A stretch of 64,000 nucleotides of DNA from Rhinopithecus roxellana (GCF_007565055.1 NC_044561.1:33249483-33313482); one strand, 5' to 3'; counted from the first letter of the stretch, positions 43,539 to 56,803 are shown. Numbers and translations: made by a program. Notes: generated by a model not told the origin, from the sequence alone.

Positions 43539-45766
43539 CATTAATTCATTAAAACTATCATCTAAGTTTTGTTGGATTTAATTACCAATACATAATACAC
43601 CTTAATGAAATATTTTTATAGAAAGGTAAAATAATTGTAAACATTAAAAAAAGAAGACACACATATTCATCAGGCAAAAACATGAACAGAAATACTTATC
43701 TTGTGGCACTCTAATAACATTTTAAATTACAAAAAGAGTCTTTGAGAAATAGAGATTTTCCTTCTTTATACAGTTGTTTCCCACTCTGCTTTCCTGATCA
43801 CCCTTCCCAATTTGCAGAATTATTTATTTGGCACCGTTGAACATAATCAGTTGAGAAAAACAAGAGCATGGTTTCTATCTCAAGTTTGAGTTTTCCAGGC
43901 TCTGCTCTTGCCACATCCCTTCTCGTTTGAGTTAATCACAAGGGTGGGGAACACATACAATTCCTGACTTCAACAATTACTCCTTCTGCCTCACACCCAT
44001 GGGAGAAGTCTTTACAGATAAAGTAATGATCTGCAGCACACGTTAAATGTGCCTCTCTGACCAACCTTGGGAGAAGAAAACGACAGGAAACAGTAACACT
44101 TGGGAGCACTTGTTCATTATAATGCTTTAATAAGTTGATATGCATTGGATTCTGTATAATATATAAAAAAAGAGAAAGATTATTATGGTTTAGATTTTAT
44201 ATTAAACCCTAAGAAGGAAATAAGGAAAAGGGATCTTCTTGAACCAAAAATGTTATTTATTGTTGTCGTTGCTGTTCAAGAAAATCCTCTCAAATAGTTA
44301 ATGCACCATGGTGTTTTTGAGAAAGATTAGGAAATTTTTTAAGTTATTGTTTTGTAAAAGCATAGGTTATGAAATCCATTCAGTTTGGCAACATTTTGAG
44401 TGTGTTATTCTCTCTCATAGACTCCGAGTGTTGTCTTGAAAATGCCTTTTCTAAGCATCTAAAATTGTAACAGCAGGAAAGCTTTAGCCAGCCTCTAAGC
44501 TTGAGCAGATTTCCAAAATCAATTTGTGATCTCTCCTTCTAAAGAACTGAACCTAGATTGCTAAATTCCAGCAAAAAGTCTACTTCTCCTTTTTTAATGC
44601 TTTTCTACGTTGTCTTTCCCTTCAGAAACTGTTCTTCCGATAGAGGGTATTCACAAAACCATTTTTATTTATTTTGGCATTTTGTATTGATGTTGGTTGA
44701 TTTTCCAAATATATGGTACAGCAATTTTTGCTTTAGGTTCCCATGAAAGTTTCCTGTGATTGAACAACGGGTAAATAAAAGCAAAATTGTGAGTTATTTT
44801 GCATACAGGTTAGACAAAACAAACATTTCGTCAATAAATTGTTCTCTCGATTTTCATTTAACTCCTTGACTAAAATAAAAGATATCTGAATGTTTAGGTT
44901 TCCTTCATAAACATAGCTTGTGTTCATGTCATTAAAATACTCTCATCAGGCTTTGGTTAGAAATTTACATTCACAGTAGCAGTTGTTTAAAGACAAGAAG
45001 TAGAGGTGATATATTGAAGGCCATATATTGAATGCCGCAAAGGGCATGACAAGATCAAATGACTTGGATTAACAAAATACGTATGTCAAATGCTAAATCA
45101 TTTATCCAGGTTGTTGATTATTGAGAGGCTGATGATGCTACTATTCAGTGTACAGCCAAAATTCCTTGCCTTTTTATCTTCATTCCATTCTCCACCACCA
45201 CCCTCTACACTTCCCCGTTGCCTTTTCACTCTTGCTGCTTTGGAGTAAAATGGGGTATCTTGGAATAAAGTTGCTTGCCGATAACTGTATCATTAAATTT
45301 TAAACAATTTATGTTCTACTTGTAGATCTACAATCTCTGTAGATAATTTATGTGTAAATTAGTAGATGGATTTTGTAGATTATCTGTCATGCTAGGAAAA
45401 TTTAAATTGTACTGAAAGCATGAAAAAGTAATCTTATTTGACAAGTAGTTCTATCATCTACATAAGGAATGCAAACCTTAAGTATCCTCTGCATAGAACA
45501 TTAATTGAATAGTAAATACATTCACAAAACATATAAATCTGAATGATTTGACTGTTCCCCTAAGAGCGCTAAGACAACTTCTTGCCCATAGTGCATTCCA
45601 CACTGTTTAATTGACTGTTTGTTAGAAAACCCCATTGCAAAACGATATTCAATAAAGTCATGCAACCCTCTTCAAATGTTTTTACTCCCTGCATCTAATA
45701 CCTGCACCTAAGTTTCTTATGTTAACGGACCAATTTAGCCTTAAATATGTATACAAGTAAATTCCT
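43539..45766. other. Repeat-poor intergenic DNA, no gene seen
   Basis: 2.2 kb without recognised repeats. A small imperfect direct repeat (ATATATTGAAGGC / ATATATTGAATGC) lies at 45010-45040. No reading frame of interest. Confidence 0.5.
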
Positions 45767-46058
45767 GGCCTGATGCAGTGGCTCAGGCCTGTAATCCCAA
45801 CACTTTGGGAGGGCAAGGTGAGCAGATTGCTTGATCTCAGGAGTTCAAGACCAGCCTGGGCAACATGGTGAAATCTTGTCTCTATAAAAAAGTACAAAAA
45901 TTAGCTGGGTGTAGTGGTGTGCACCTGTAGTCCCAGCTACTTGGGAAGCTGAGGTGAGAGGACTCCTTGAGCTTAGGAGGCAGAGGCTGCAGTGAGCCGA
46001 GATCACACCACTGCACTCCAGCCTGGGTGACAGAGACTCTGTCTCAAAATAAATAAAT
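45767..46058 (+). mobile_element. Older Alu (J/S-like)
   Basis: GGCCTGATGCAGTGGCTCAGGCC, GATTGCTTGATCTCAGGAGTTCAAGACCAGCCTGGGCAACATGG-type wording and GCTTAGGAGGCAGAGGCTGCAG indicate an early Alu. The tail is AAAATAAATAAAT. Confidence 0.94.
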
Positions 46059-46194
46059 TTCTTCATAGTTTTATCAATTATGACATGGTTTTCAGATGAA
46101 TCAAGTGTCTCCTCCTTGGGGAAGTTACACAGTTTTCTCTGACATTGTCCCCAGTCTAAGGTAAGAGTCTCTCATATGGCCTGCCAACTATACA

Positions 46195-46625
46195 GGAAGC
46201 TTTTGGATGAAAGGGTATGTATCAGTAAAGTTTCAGTGAGGGGACAAGAATCAGTAGGAACTATATGTTAAAGGATTTATTGCAGTGAGTGGGCTTATAT
46301 GATCATGGAGGCTGATTAGGCAAGTCCAAAGTCCATAACGCAGACCTTCAAGAAAGGATGTTAAAACTCTAGAGCATGAACTAAAGCTTCATTCCACAGG
46401 CAGAAATTATTATTATTCAGGGAAACCTCAGTTCTGGTACTGAGCCTTTTAACCGACTGAATCACACCCACCCAGATAACCTAGGATAATCTCCTTTACT
46501 TAAAGTCGACTGACGATAGACCTTAGTCACATCTACAAAATGTCTTCGTAGCAATACCTGGATTGGTGTTTGATTAAATATTGCTACTAGAGCCCAGTCA
46601 AGTTGACATAAAATTGATCATCATA
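46195..46625 (-). mobile_element. MLT2-type ERV-L LTR, reverse orientation
   Basis: CACACCCACCCAGATAACCTAGG, CTTTACTTAAAGTCGACTGA, ACATCTACAAAATGTCTTCGTAGCAATACC, GGTGTTTGATTAAATATTG and CAGTCAAGTTGACATAAAATTGATCATCA are the reverse of an MLT2-group LTR start. The polyadenylation-side end is near 46200. Confidence 0.65.
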
Positions 46626-49111
46626 GGGTCTCTTTTTCCAGCTTTTTATAATAAAAAATGTCAAAAATATAAAAGAGTGGAAGGAAACTTAGAAAAAACA
46701 CCCACATGCTCCCTACCTAGAATTGAAATGTATTAACACTTTAGCAAATTTGCTCTGTGTGTCTATGTGGGCACATTGGCATGTACTTTTGAAAACCTTT
46801 GAAAATATATTGCACACAAATATCACCCTACGTCTCTAAAAACTTTAACATCCATGGCCTAAAAATAGTACATTCTTTTTCATAACCACAGTTACATTGT
46901 ATCTCCTACCAAAAATTAAATAATCTTAGAAAACTCATCAAAAATTGGTTTATATTCAAAATTGTTCCAAAACAAGAAAAGCAAAAGTGAAGAAATGAAG
47001 GAAGGAAAAAATAGAGAAAGCAATAAATAAAGAGAAAATCCTGAAGTTTCCTTCTAAGCTTTAAGGTCAGATATGGGATGCACGTTTTAAAAACATCCCT
47101 TATCTTATCGTCTCGGGTATCTAAGTTCAGTGTTGGGCAAGCTGGGTGTGGAGTACATCCAACAAAGAAACAGGATGATGCCTCCAAACCATCTCACATC
47201 TCAGAATTTTATAAACTGCAGATTGTTAATATATTACATCTAAATCCAAGATGTGCACTGTAATATTTGATTCTTTGGATATTCTACATTTATTTATCTG
47301 CAATCCATTTGCTAGGCATCAGTTTTTAGTGCCTTATCATATACTAAGCAGTGCAGATAATGAGTGAAATAAGATTATATTTTACTTGGTTTAATTATTT
47401 TTATATCAGTGCTACAAATTCATTCTTACATCATCTACTTCAAGAGCAGAATTACTGTAGAAAACAGAGTTGTTTTTTAACTATTTGGATTAAGTGAGAT
47501 TTTAAAAATATCATTCCTGTATTAATGCCAATTTGAAAGGGTGAGAATATTTGGATTATTTTTATCGATAATATGAATATGTTGCATATAACACTGAAAG
47601 TCAGTTGTACTCGATTTATAATTATATTAATCCTTCGTTCAAAAACAAATCACTGAATGACTAGTGAGTTGCTTAATAGATTTCAAAATTGTTGTAACAC
47701 ATGGTCCTTGTGATGAAGAAGAGTAGGCAAAATATTCGGTAAAGAGAAATGGAAAGATTGGATAAATAAAAACATGTACAATTTGGTGACTAAAAAGCAC
47801 ATTTTTGTATCTGCTGGACTGTTTCAGTGCCTTTCTTCACTTAACGTTAATTCTCATAAACCCTCACCGACTTCCAAGCCATGAGTTAGGAATTACTTGG
47901 TTAACAATCCATCTGGATTTCCCAGAATTTTAAGAAGAAGTAACACTTAGGCATTCCTTGAAAGATAACAACTTTATACGTGACAAAATTCATTTTCCCC
48001 TTCATTCATTTAATTCCACAAAATGTTTACCCGCTTATCCATTATATGAATCCAGTTTCAAATAGGATTTGAGGAAGGACTACTTCAAAGAATGTTTTCT
48101 GAGACATTTTAAAATGGCAATTGATGATATGAGTATTTGCTTAGCTAGAGCAGTTCTTGAGCTGTGGAGAACACCCTGTTCCTTGGAAGTAGTTTCACTA
48201 TATAGCAAATGCTTCAGAAAATAGCAAAAAAAATAAACACTCAGAAAATTACTAACCTTGTATGACTTCAAGTCAACCTTGAAATTTTGCGGTGGGAGAG
48301 ATACAAAGAAACAGAATTTTGTTTGCCTCCCTCAAAATTTGAAAAGTATATTGCGTTTGTTAAAAATTAACATTGAGGCAAAAGAGACCTTCCATGAGTT
48401 TCTGTCTGGTCTTTGCACAATAAATTATGACCTGAAACATAGCCATTAGCAGCATTGGCGTAGTGGAGAGACTTTTCCAAAGACTATAAATGCCGAGCCA
48501 CAATGTCCCCCCTACAAAATCACACTGTCTCACAGCCTGTATGGAGCTGAATTTAGAGTTCTTTTTCATCAGAAAGTGGGGAAAGCTTAAGAACTAGCTG
48601 TGTGGGTAAGAAAAGGTGAGAAAAGGCGTCCTTGATAGGGCAGAGCTATAAAACAATCACTTCAACTTAAAACACAGTATATATTACTTTAGTATTAAGT
48701 ATGCTCCTTACAGGGCTTATATGGGTCCCAAAGTTTCTGAATTCAGGTCCCAGGCTAATGTTAATGCAGATGCAATTACGTTGATAATTTTTGACTTCTA
48801 CTTCCTCACTCTTTTGCTATATTATATGCCTCTTGGTCTTCAAAGAGAACTGTAATTGAATCCGTTTAACCCAAATATGTCCCATGTGCAACTCAAAAGG
48901 CTTCTTAGTTTTGAAATTAGCAAAGTATTACAAGGATTTTGTACAGAGCTACATTTCTCATTTAAAGACGTTTTCTAGGTCTAACCTAATCCATTGACTG
49001 ATGGTTTTCACATACTAATTAACAAGAATAATTTCAGTCATTTGCATTATGTGACCTCTCAAGCCCCTTTGGTCAAAAGCTTAGTTACCTCTTTTTCATT
49101 TTATCATTATT
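46626..49111. other. Repeat-poor intergenic DNA, no gene seen
   Basis: 2.5 kb with no clear repeat. A passage near 47310-47360 (TTGCTAGGCATCAG, ATACTAAGCAGTGCAGATAATG) may be an L2/MIR trace. Minus-strand frames at 46906-47187 and 48360-48569 are unconvincing. Confidence 0.5.
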
Positions 49112-49240
49112 ATTATTTTTAATAGAAACAGAGTCTCACTGTGTTGCCCAGACTGGTCTTGAACACCTGGGCTCAGTCGATCCTCCCACATTGCCTCCCC
49201 AAAGTGCTGGAATTACAGGCATGAGCCACCACAACTGTCC
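49112..49240 (-). mobile_element. Free left Alu monomer (FLAM-like)
   Basis: About 130 bases: GAAACAGAGTCTCACTGTGTTGCCCAGACTGGTCTTGAAC to GCCACCACAACTGTCC, with only one arm. TTAGTTACCTCTTTTT before (49081) and TTAGTTACTTCTTTTT after (49242) form the target duplication. This proves an independent monomer insertion and not a broken dimer. Confidence 0.85.
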
Positions 49241-50189
49241 CTTAGTTACTTCTTTTTTGTTTTTATTTTTTTGTGAAATGTTTGTGCCGTGTGCATGTGG
49301 TGGTATTGTTATTGTTGTGGTTCTGGGTGTGTGTGAAACTGTTCTTTTTTAAACAATAGAACCTTCTAAACCTGCAATAAACAGTTTCAATTACTCTACA
49401 CAGTGGAAGCATTTGAAATATATTTGCGAAATTATTTATCCTAGTAACTATAATCATCCTAATGGTCTTCACATAAAGGTTATTTCATTTTATCAAACAA
49501 TTATTTCTTGTTGGATCATAAGAGAAAGAATATTTTTACGTATTTTGAAGCAGTATTTGGTTTTTGGTATTTTCTCTATCAGGAAAAATGTAGTCAGTGA
49601 ATTATGTCATGAGTAAAAGAATGTTTGGTACCAAGCACCATCTTATTATAAATACCACTATTTTTCATTCTGCCTTGCCATTCATGGCCAAGAAGAAATT
49701 CCTTCGCCAGGAAAAATAGATAAATACAGGTGAAAACTGAAGGATAAGAACAAGGCATCTAATACAAGATATTAAAAAGTTAATAATTTGGATTTTATAC
49801 ACATGGAGTATGAAATAACTTTACTATAAGTTGTTAGGATTACAGCCATTAATAAAAGTTGAAAAAATTAGAGCAGTAGTAATTTTATCTCTAAAAGCAT
49901 TCCAGTAGGAACTCTAAATTCTGAGGGGCTCAGTGTCCCAGTGTCTCTTCTCTGTCTGTACTCTCTTTCTCTGGCTAGTCTCATTTATCTCATGTCTCAT
50001 GTCTTAAATGCAATCCACCAATGAGACCCTTATTAATAACAACCTCTTGCCTGAACTTCAGAAATGTACATCACCTACTTATGTGGCACTTTGACTTAAT
50101 TCTAATAAGCATATCAACTTGACCTTGTCACCTACTCAGCCATTTCCCCCTGTCTTGATAAATGTTATCATCATCTGCCCAGTTATTTA
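49241..50189. other. Intergenic DNA, no gene seen
   Basis: Purine- and pyrimidine-biased patches near 49295-49325 (GTTATTGTTGTGG). No gene or family recognised. Confidence 0.5.
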
Positions 50190-50605
50190 TCCAAATGCTT
50201 AGATGTCATTAATCCTCATTCCTTTTTTCTCTTCATTCTCACTTTTAATCTGTAGGCAAATCTGCAGGCACTTTTACTACAATATATATGCTAACAGTTC
50301 ACTACTCCCCACTATCATTACTGTAGCACAAGTCTGGGTCTCTGTTTTGTTTATGCATAGATCCTTACTGGACTTCCTGCTCCAAAATCCAAATAGCATG
50401 ATTTTCCAAAAATTCAAAATTGATAATGATGTCTTCTTGCTTAGAACCTTCAATAGCTTTCTATTTCACTTATAATACACACTTCTTATGATGACTAGCC
50501 TCTAAAGGATCTGGCCCCTACCTGCCTCTCTGATTACACATTATATCACTTTTACTTTGCTCACTGCAGCCACATTGACCTTTTTCCAGGTTATTGAGTG
50601 TATCA
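50190..50605 (+). mobile_element. L2 LINE relic (3' region)
   Basis: CTGGACTTCCTGCTCCAAAATCC, TTGCTTAGAACCTTCAATAGCTTTC, CTCTAAAGGATCTGGCCCCTACCTGCCTCTCTGATTACA-type and TTGCTCACTGCAGCCACATTGACC follow the L2 consensus order on the plus strand. No coding capacity. Confidence 0.75.
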
Positions 50606-50939
50606 GGTCGGTTTTGCAGTGGTTGATTTCTCTTGTCATCTCCACATGGATAATTCCATGATAAAATTAAAATATCAGTTTAAATTTAAGTCCCTCCTAT
50701 AGCCAGCTTTATTTACATAGTTTGGAGGTGTCCAATGATTACTTTTTGGTTAAATTACCCTCTTTCATTTTTATCATAATATGTACCACTACTTAAAAGT
50801 ATCTTATTTATGCATTTCTTTCTTTCTTTTCTGTCTCCCCTTGTATGGAATAACACATTGTCCTTTTTTGGGCCAATATAATTGTGATAGAATCTTACCA
50901 ATTCAAGAATGTCAGGTATGGAGGGTATTTTGAAAGTCC

Positions 50940-51090
50940 ACACCTCTACTTTCTTCATCTATAAAAGATGAAGAAATTCCCTTTAACTATCTCACTGGGT
51001 TGTTGTGTGTAACAAAACAGATAAGAAAGATAAAAATAGTGTTGAATAACAAAACTTCTATACAATGAAAAATATTATTATTCTCATTAG
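50940..51090 (+). mobile_element. MIR relic
   Basis: TTTCTTCATCTATAAAAGATGAAG, CTCACTGGGTTGTTGTGTG and TATTATTATTCTCATTA match the 3' half of MIR. Confidence 0.65.
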
Positions 51091-52689
51091 GTATGGACCT
51101 GGGTAACATCACAGATAATGGGAAGACTTTTCCTATTAGAATATTTTATGATAAACTCAGAACTGTAGAACTCTGTGTCCATCATCACTTAATAATTTAT
51201 CTAAACTATTACATATATTGCTTTTTGAAACTTTTTTTACCCCTATAGCCAGTTGACCTCAAGTCAATGCTTAGAATCACCACTCAAATGGTAACGCTTA
51301 AAGATGTTGAAATGACTCAACATATTCTATGAGGCATGATCTCACTGAAAGATAAGGCAGTCAAGAGCTTGTTTTCCTGTGCTTTCTCTCTCAAATATGT
51401 CTTCACAATCAACCTCACACTGATAAGAAATACCCAGCTCCAACAAAGAGCACATGGAGACAGCTACTGTCCTTAAACATCATCTTCCTCTACATAAATG
51501 AGTAAAAACCTCACAAACACAAATAATACTGAAGCTGTCATGTCAGCAATAGGACTTTTGCAGACTGATTTCTACAACGAAATCTAGGCAATTAACCTGT
51601 CAACTATTTTTCAGATCTCTCTTATTCTAACATAGATTGAGTAATTTCAGACAGTTGGAATTGGTTCTTAACATTGACCTCCATAAGCTGAAATTCCAAG
51701 AATGTGAAACAGCTGCCATTTACAGAGATAAGCCTATAAAGTTTTATAAAGCTATAAAGCTGAGAGATTTCAACGTCAAAAAAATTGGACTGCTATTAGC
51801 AACAATTTAAAAGTTCTGAGCTTTATTAAGTAAACTGAAGAATAAGACATAAATAGAGAATACAAACATAATAATCACCATACTTAGCCTAGCCTTGTGG
51901 CCATCAATGATCTTGGATATATTCTACATAATGATATCTGTGTATAAGGAAAAAGTAGTAATATATATATTCCTGCCACACATATTATTTCGTAAGCACA
52001 TTAGATATATTCTTTGTTTAGATTATCTTATCTCCCATACTTAGAAGTCAAGTGCCAAACTTTTCCTTGCTCTATTCTTCATATTTGTTTCCAAAATTAC
52101 ACTAAGATTACTTAGAATTTTTGACTTCCTGCAATGCATTTTTTAAATCCGCCACACAAATCACTTTAAAATAAAGATAATAATGAAAGAAAGTTGGCGC
52201 CACAACTGAGCCCTCAGTATGTGACAAGTATAAATCAGTGGGGACAGTAGTCAGAGCAGCTTTATAAGCACAAATCACGTGCTGACCTTGCATTCCCTCA
52301 ATTCTATTTCTGCTACTTCCAGTTCCTATTTGAAAGAATTCAAAATCCTGCAGTTGCGCCAGTGTTTATTTTGGTGGTTGGCAATCAAGTAAAATACATT
52401 TAACAAGGAAAACGAAAAGTGAGTCTTGTATTATTGGCTCAACTATTCAATCTTGCAAAGATGTATTATATTTTTCTTTGAACAGCCTTGAATGTTTTGG
52501 TTTGGTTTTGAAAAAGGGAGAAAAAAAATAGGAAGCCCCAAATATTAGTAAGGAGTTTTATTTCAAAATCCTAAAATTTAGAGATTGAACAAGCTATGAA
52601 ATGTATAGGAAGAAAAAATAATAATTAGTTGAAATCTTAGTTCTATACATAGTGGATTAATTATAAAAGTTTCTCCAATTACTTCCTTT
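51091..52689. other. Repeat-poor intergenic DNA, no gene seen
   Basis: No family recognised in 1.6 kb. No reading frame of note. Confidence 0.5.
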
Positions 52690-53045
52690 GTGGTACACAT
52701 ACCCTTTGAATGTGAGTTTTCATAATGCAACCTCTCACACCTGCAAGTGTGTGGTGGAGTCTTGACCCAGTTCTCAAAAATGTACTGGCCTTGTGACTTG
52801 CTCTGTCCTATAGAATGCAGCAGATGTGATGCTAGCCCAATTTCAAGTTAAGACCTGAAGAGGTCTCATCTAATTCTGCCCATTCTTTTAAAACCTTACT
52901 AGTGCCAATGCCATGTGCAAAAGTTCATACTAGCATGACAGAGAATGAGAAACCTAGTAGCAGGCAACCTTATTGTCCTCAGCCAAGCAAAGCCACCTTG
53001 CTTCCCCTAATGCTGGAGAAAGCACATATTCATTGACTGCTCAAT
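52690..53045 (+). mobile_element. Possible MLT1-group LTR relic
   Basis: GGAGTCTTGACCCAG, TGTACTGGCCTTGTGACTTGCTCTGTCC and TAGAATGCAGCAGATGTGATGCTAGCCCAATTTC resemble MaLR LTR wording. The 3' part is not recognisable. Confidence 0.45.
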
Positions 53046-53692
53046 TTAGAAGTACAAAAGGACATATCTGAAGGGTCATCGCAAGGTTCAGAATTCCTCA
53101 TGGGCTGACCAAGGCTTCTGCTGCAGGAGCATCACACACAGTTCAACTCTGACTAATCCTACTCCTTCCACTTCCTTCCAGGTGTTGTTCTTGAGAGCAC
53201 TCCCTTATATACACCAAGTAAATGCAAATCTCTATTTTTGCATATGATTTCTAGCACACAGGAAGACAAACTTAGATGCCAAGAGTAGACTTAAAAAAGA
53301 GACTATAAAGAGAAATTCGCATCTGTATAATTGGCCAGATGGCTGATAGGTGGAGCACAGATAGCTCCCAGTAGGAAGTACTAGTGCAATTGTTAAACTT
53401 TCATTGATGGAAGGAAGTGCATGAATGAGTGCAGCATGATTTCAAAGTTCACAGAAGGTAATAACTATAAGGCTCATAAAATGGATTGATTTTTGCTGGA
53501 CACTCAATATTTTAGAAAATGAAAACAAAAGCTGAATGTGATTAATTCATTCATTTATAACTAAGTGTGAGAGTCATAAGGCATTTTAACAGCACATAAA
53601 GAGATCCTCATTTCCTAGAGTCATAAGGCAGAAATAGTTGAGGATAAAGCCCACAATTTCATTATAAGAATAGCAGAGCTAAAAGGAAGGCT
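53046..53692. other. Intergenic DNA, no gene seen
   Basis: No family recognised. Confidence 0.5.
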
Positions 53693-53872
53693 GTATCCAG
53701 GTGCAGTGGTGTGGGCCTGTCATTTCAGCTACTCAGAAGGCTGAGGCACAAGAATTGCTTGAACCTGGGAGGTGGAGGTTGAAGTGAATGGATAACATGC
53801 CATTGTACTCCAGCCTGGGTGATGGAGTGAGACTCTTTCTCAAATATAAAATAAAATACAAATAAAAGAAAG
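53693..53872 (+). mobile_element. Alu-related monomer (FRAM-like)
   Basis: ATCCAGGTGCAGTGGTGTGGGCCTGTCATTTCAGC joins the start of the SINE directly to the part beginning CTACTCAGAAGGCTGAGG, as in free right monomers. It ends GTGAGACTCTTTCTC with an A-rich tail. TAAAAGGAAGGCTG and TAAAAGAAAGGTTG flank it as a decayed duplication. Confidence 0.75.
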
Positions 53873-55239
53873 GTTGAATTCTCAAAATCAGCAAGTCTGT
53901 GAAGTCATGTCAGTGTCCTTATTCAAGAGGAGGAAGACTTTACAAGTTGATATGGGGATAGAAGGGCCAATGCCTTGAAAATTGTGAGTCCCCAGATTTT
54001 TCCGAACACTCTGGGCCTGCAGAAATGCTACACTCTTCCCACATGAAGGCCAGCTAATGCCCCTGCACTGGGAGCTCAGCCATATCCACTTGCTTACACA
54101 TTATCTATGGTTGCTGTCACATTACAACAGTAGAGTTGAATACTTGAGATGCAAAAACTCTGTCTCTCAAATCCTAATATATTTGCTGTCTGGCCAATTT
54201 TAAGAAAAACTCTTTTAATCACTGATATAGAAGACTTTGACCTTGATTCTAGGGTCCTGAAATTTCATCACACTCTCCCATTCCAGGAGAAATGATAGAG
54301 TGCTGGCCCATTTGTGAGTCACAGTAAATTCATTGGGTAAATGGACCCCCTTGAGGGCTATTTCTTTAGGTCCAAGCACGTTTAATTGAAATGATCATAT
54401 TGGCCTTTGGCATGATCATCAATGTTACTTCTCCTGTAAGGTAAGACCTAGCACAGTGAGGACACTCAAGTCGAAGCCTTGAAACTGCCCAACTATTCCT
54501 GCCTCACCAAGAGAGTGAATAAAAAGCAGTATTACATCTTAAGGAGAACAACATGTATTACTGTCAGTCTTAAAGAAAGACTCTTAAAGAACTTAAATGA
54601 TGTAGCTATGTTTTTTCTCAATGTATTCATGCCACCAATTTGTCTTCTATAAAATCTAAAGGAATCCTGGAAAAATTATTCTATGCAATCTCGAGGGATC
54701 CTGGAAAACATGAATAGACTATAATCTCAAGGTCATGAAGCTTGGTGCATGCATTCTTTTGATTCCTGCGTGTGACTGGTAGGCCTCCCTGGTCTCTGGA
54801 GGCAACATATTCCACATTTAAGAAAATAATTCCAACCCATTTCCTGAGTAACATGCAAGTCTCCCAGCTTTAAATGGGGCCTGGAGAAGAAATGAATCCC
54901 TATCAGGTTCAGGTTACAATGAAAGCAGCCATGCCACCTGAGCCATAATACCTACAGAGTCATGCATTTGAGGTATCTTTAGTGGTGTGGGAGATCAGAA
55001 TATGCTACTCCAGAATATGAAGGATTGTTGAGCTAAAGGCAATGAAGAAGTAGTTGCAGGAAAGATTTCTGCCCTTTTCTATGTGCATAAAAGTAGGACA
55101 TAGATTCACAAAGACAAAAGGTATAATGTCACTCTTCTACCAGGGAGAACAGAGGTAAAGTTCACTAAAGACAACTTTAGACCTTTATTGGCTTGTACAT
55201 GGTACCAGAAGAATCTACACTAACATGGTTTACTAATTA

Positions 55240-55242
<3 letters not shown>
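53873..55242. other. Repeat-poor intergenic DNA, no gene seen
   Basis: 1.4 kb with no recognised repeat. A short local echo (AGGAATCCTGGAAAA / AGGGATCCTGGAAAA at 54660 and 54695) is present. Confidence 0.5.
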
Positions 55243-55283
<41 letters not shown>

Positions 55284-55557
55284 AGACAGCATCTCACTCT
55301 GTCACCTAGGCTGGAGTGTAGTGGCATGATCTCAGCTCATTGCTACCTCCACCTCCCAGGTTTAAATATTCAAGCGATTCTCCTGCCTCAGCCTCCTGAG
55401 TAGCTGAGACTACAGGCATGTGTCACCCAGCTGAGCTAATTTTTGCATTTTTAGTAGAGACAGGTTTTCAGCATGTTGGCCAGGCTGGTCTTGAGCTCCT
55501 GACCTCGAGTGATCCACCTGTCTAGGCCTCTGAAAGTGCTAGGATTACAGGTGTGAG
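55243..55557 (-). mobile_element. Alu, reverse orientation, cut at its 5' end
   Basis: About 40 T residues, GAGACAGCATCTCACTCTGTC onward, but it stops at TTACAGGTGTGAG, missing the first 15-20 bases of the element. EIF4A1 retrocopy sequence starts at the next base. Confidence 0.93.
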
Positions 55558-56498
55558 GCAGGAGTCTCAATCCTGAGACAATGGCCCTGAAGGAATGGAG
55601 CCCAAAGGCATCATTGAGAGTAACTGGAATGAGATTGTTGACAGATTTGTTGACATGAACCTCTAGGAGTTTCTCCTTTGTGGCATCTATGCCTATGGTT
55701 TTGAGAAGCCCTCTGCCATCCAGCAGCGAGCTATTCTACCTTGTGTCAAGGGTTATGATGTGATCACTCAAGTCCAATCCGGGACTGGAGAAATGGCCAC
55801 ATCTGCCATATTGATTCTGCAGCAGATTGAATTAGATCTAACAGCCACCCAGACCTTGGTCCTAGCACCCAGTAGAGAATTGGCTCAGCAGATACAGAAG
55901 GTGGTCATAACACCTGGAGACTACATGAGTACCTCCTGTCAAGCCTCTATTGGGGGCACCAATGTGCGTACTGAGGTACTGAAATTGCAGATGGAAGCTC
56001 CCCATGTCATCGTGCATACCCCTGCACACATGTTTGATATGGTTAACCAGAGATACCTGTCTCCCAAATACATCAAAATGTTTGTACTAGACAAAGCTGT
56101 TGAAATGTTAAGCCATGGATTCAGGGACCAGACCTATTGACAAACTCCAAAAGTTTAACAGCAATACCCAGGTTGTTTTGCCGTCAGCTACAATGCCTTC
56201 TTATGTGCTTGAGGTGACCAAGAAGTTCATGAGGGACCCCATTTGGATTCTTGTCAAGAAGGAAGAGTTGACCCAGGAGAGTATCCACCAATTCTACATC
56301 AACGTGGAACGAGAGAAATGGAAGCTGGACATACTATGTGACTTGTATGAAACCCTGACCATCACCCAGGCAGTCGTCTTCATCAATACCCGAAGGGAGG
56401 TGGACTGACTCACTGAGAAGATGCATGCTTGCGATTTCACTGTTTCTGCTGTGCATGGAGATATGGACCAACAGGAACAACATGCGATAATTAGCTTT
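55558..56498 (+). pseudogene. EIF4A1: EIF4A1 processed pseudogene, truncated at both ends
   Basis: An intronless copy of the mRNA for translation initiation factor eIF4A-I, the DEAD-box helicase of the cap-binding complex. It covers about residues 4 to 275 of 406. The Q-motif region (FEKPSAIQQRAILPC) survives. Walker A reads QSGTGEM, so the lysine is lost. PSRELAQQ (motif Ia), GGTNVR and SAT (motif III) remain. The DEAD box reads DKAV. Stops lie at 55574-55576, 55664-55666 and 56406-56408, and one extra base near 56135 shifts the frame. The second helicase half and 3'UTR are absent: at 56499 LTR-like sequence takes over. ELDLTATQ, LNSNTQVV-like and KYIKMF identify EIF4A1 rather than EIF4A2. 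Confidence 0.95.
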
Positions 56499-56803
56499 TG
56501 TCCGCTGTTTATTTGCCTTCCCACAAGTTGCTGCTTCTAGAGTCTCAAAGTCCTTTTCCTTTGTCTTAGTACTTATGTAAAAATTTACTGTTTTATTTTT
56601 TAAGATGCTGGATATGCAAATAGAAATTCAAAACCACCTTTTTCAAAACTACACATTCCCTGGTGTCTCACACATCTATATGAAATATACATGCTCATGA
56701 ACTTCTGTTTGTTTTCCTTTTGTTAATCTGCTCTTTGTTACAGTGGTCCTTTTTAACTAAGAATTTATGAGGGTAGAAGAAAAATTATTTTTCTTCCCTT
56801 ACA
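56499..56803 (+). mobile_element. Partial ERV1-like LTR
   Basis: Sequence such as CCTGGTGTCTCACACATCTATATGAAATATACATGCTCATGAACTTCTG, GTTAATCTGCTCTTTGTTACAGTGG and ACTAAGAATTTATGAGGGTAGAAG has the look of a retroviral LTR U3/R/U5 end. It reaches TTACA near 56803. No 4-bp duplication is visible, so it may be truncated. Family name not known. Confidence 0.45.

Noticed and set aside
56115..56408. A 97-codon frame resembling a DEAD-box helicase as a possible small gene
   Set aside because: It is the middle of the EIF4A1 retrocopy after its frameshift, and ends in a stop where the parent has tryptophan.
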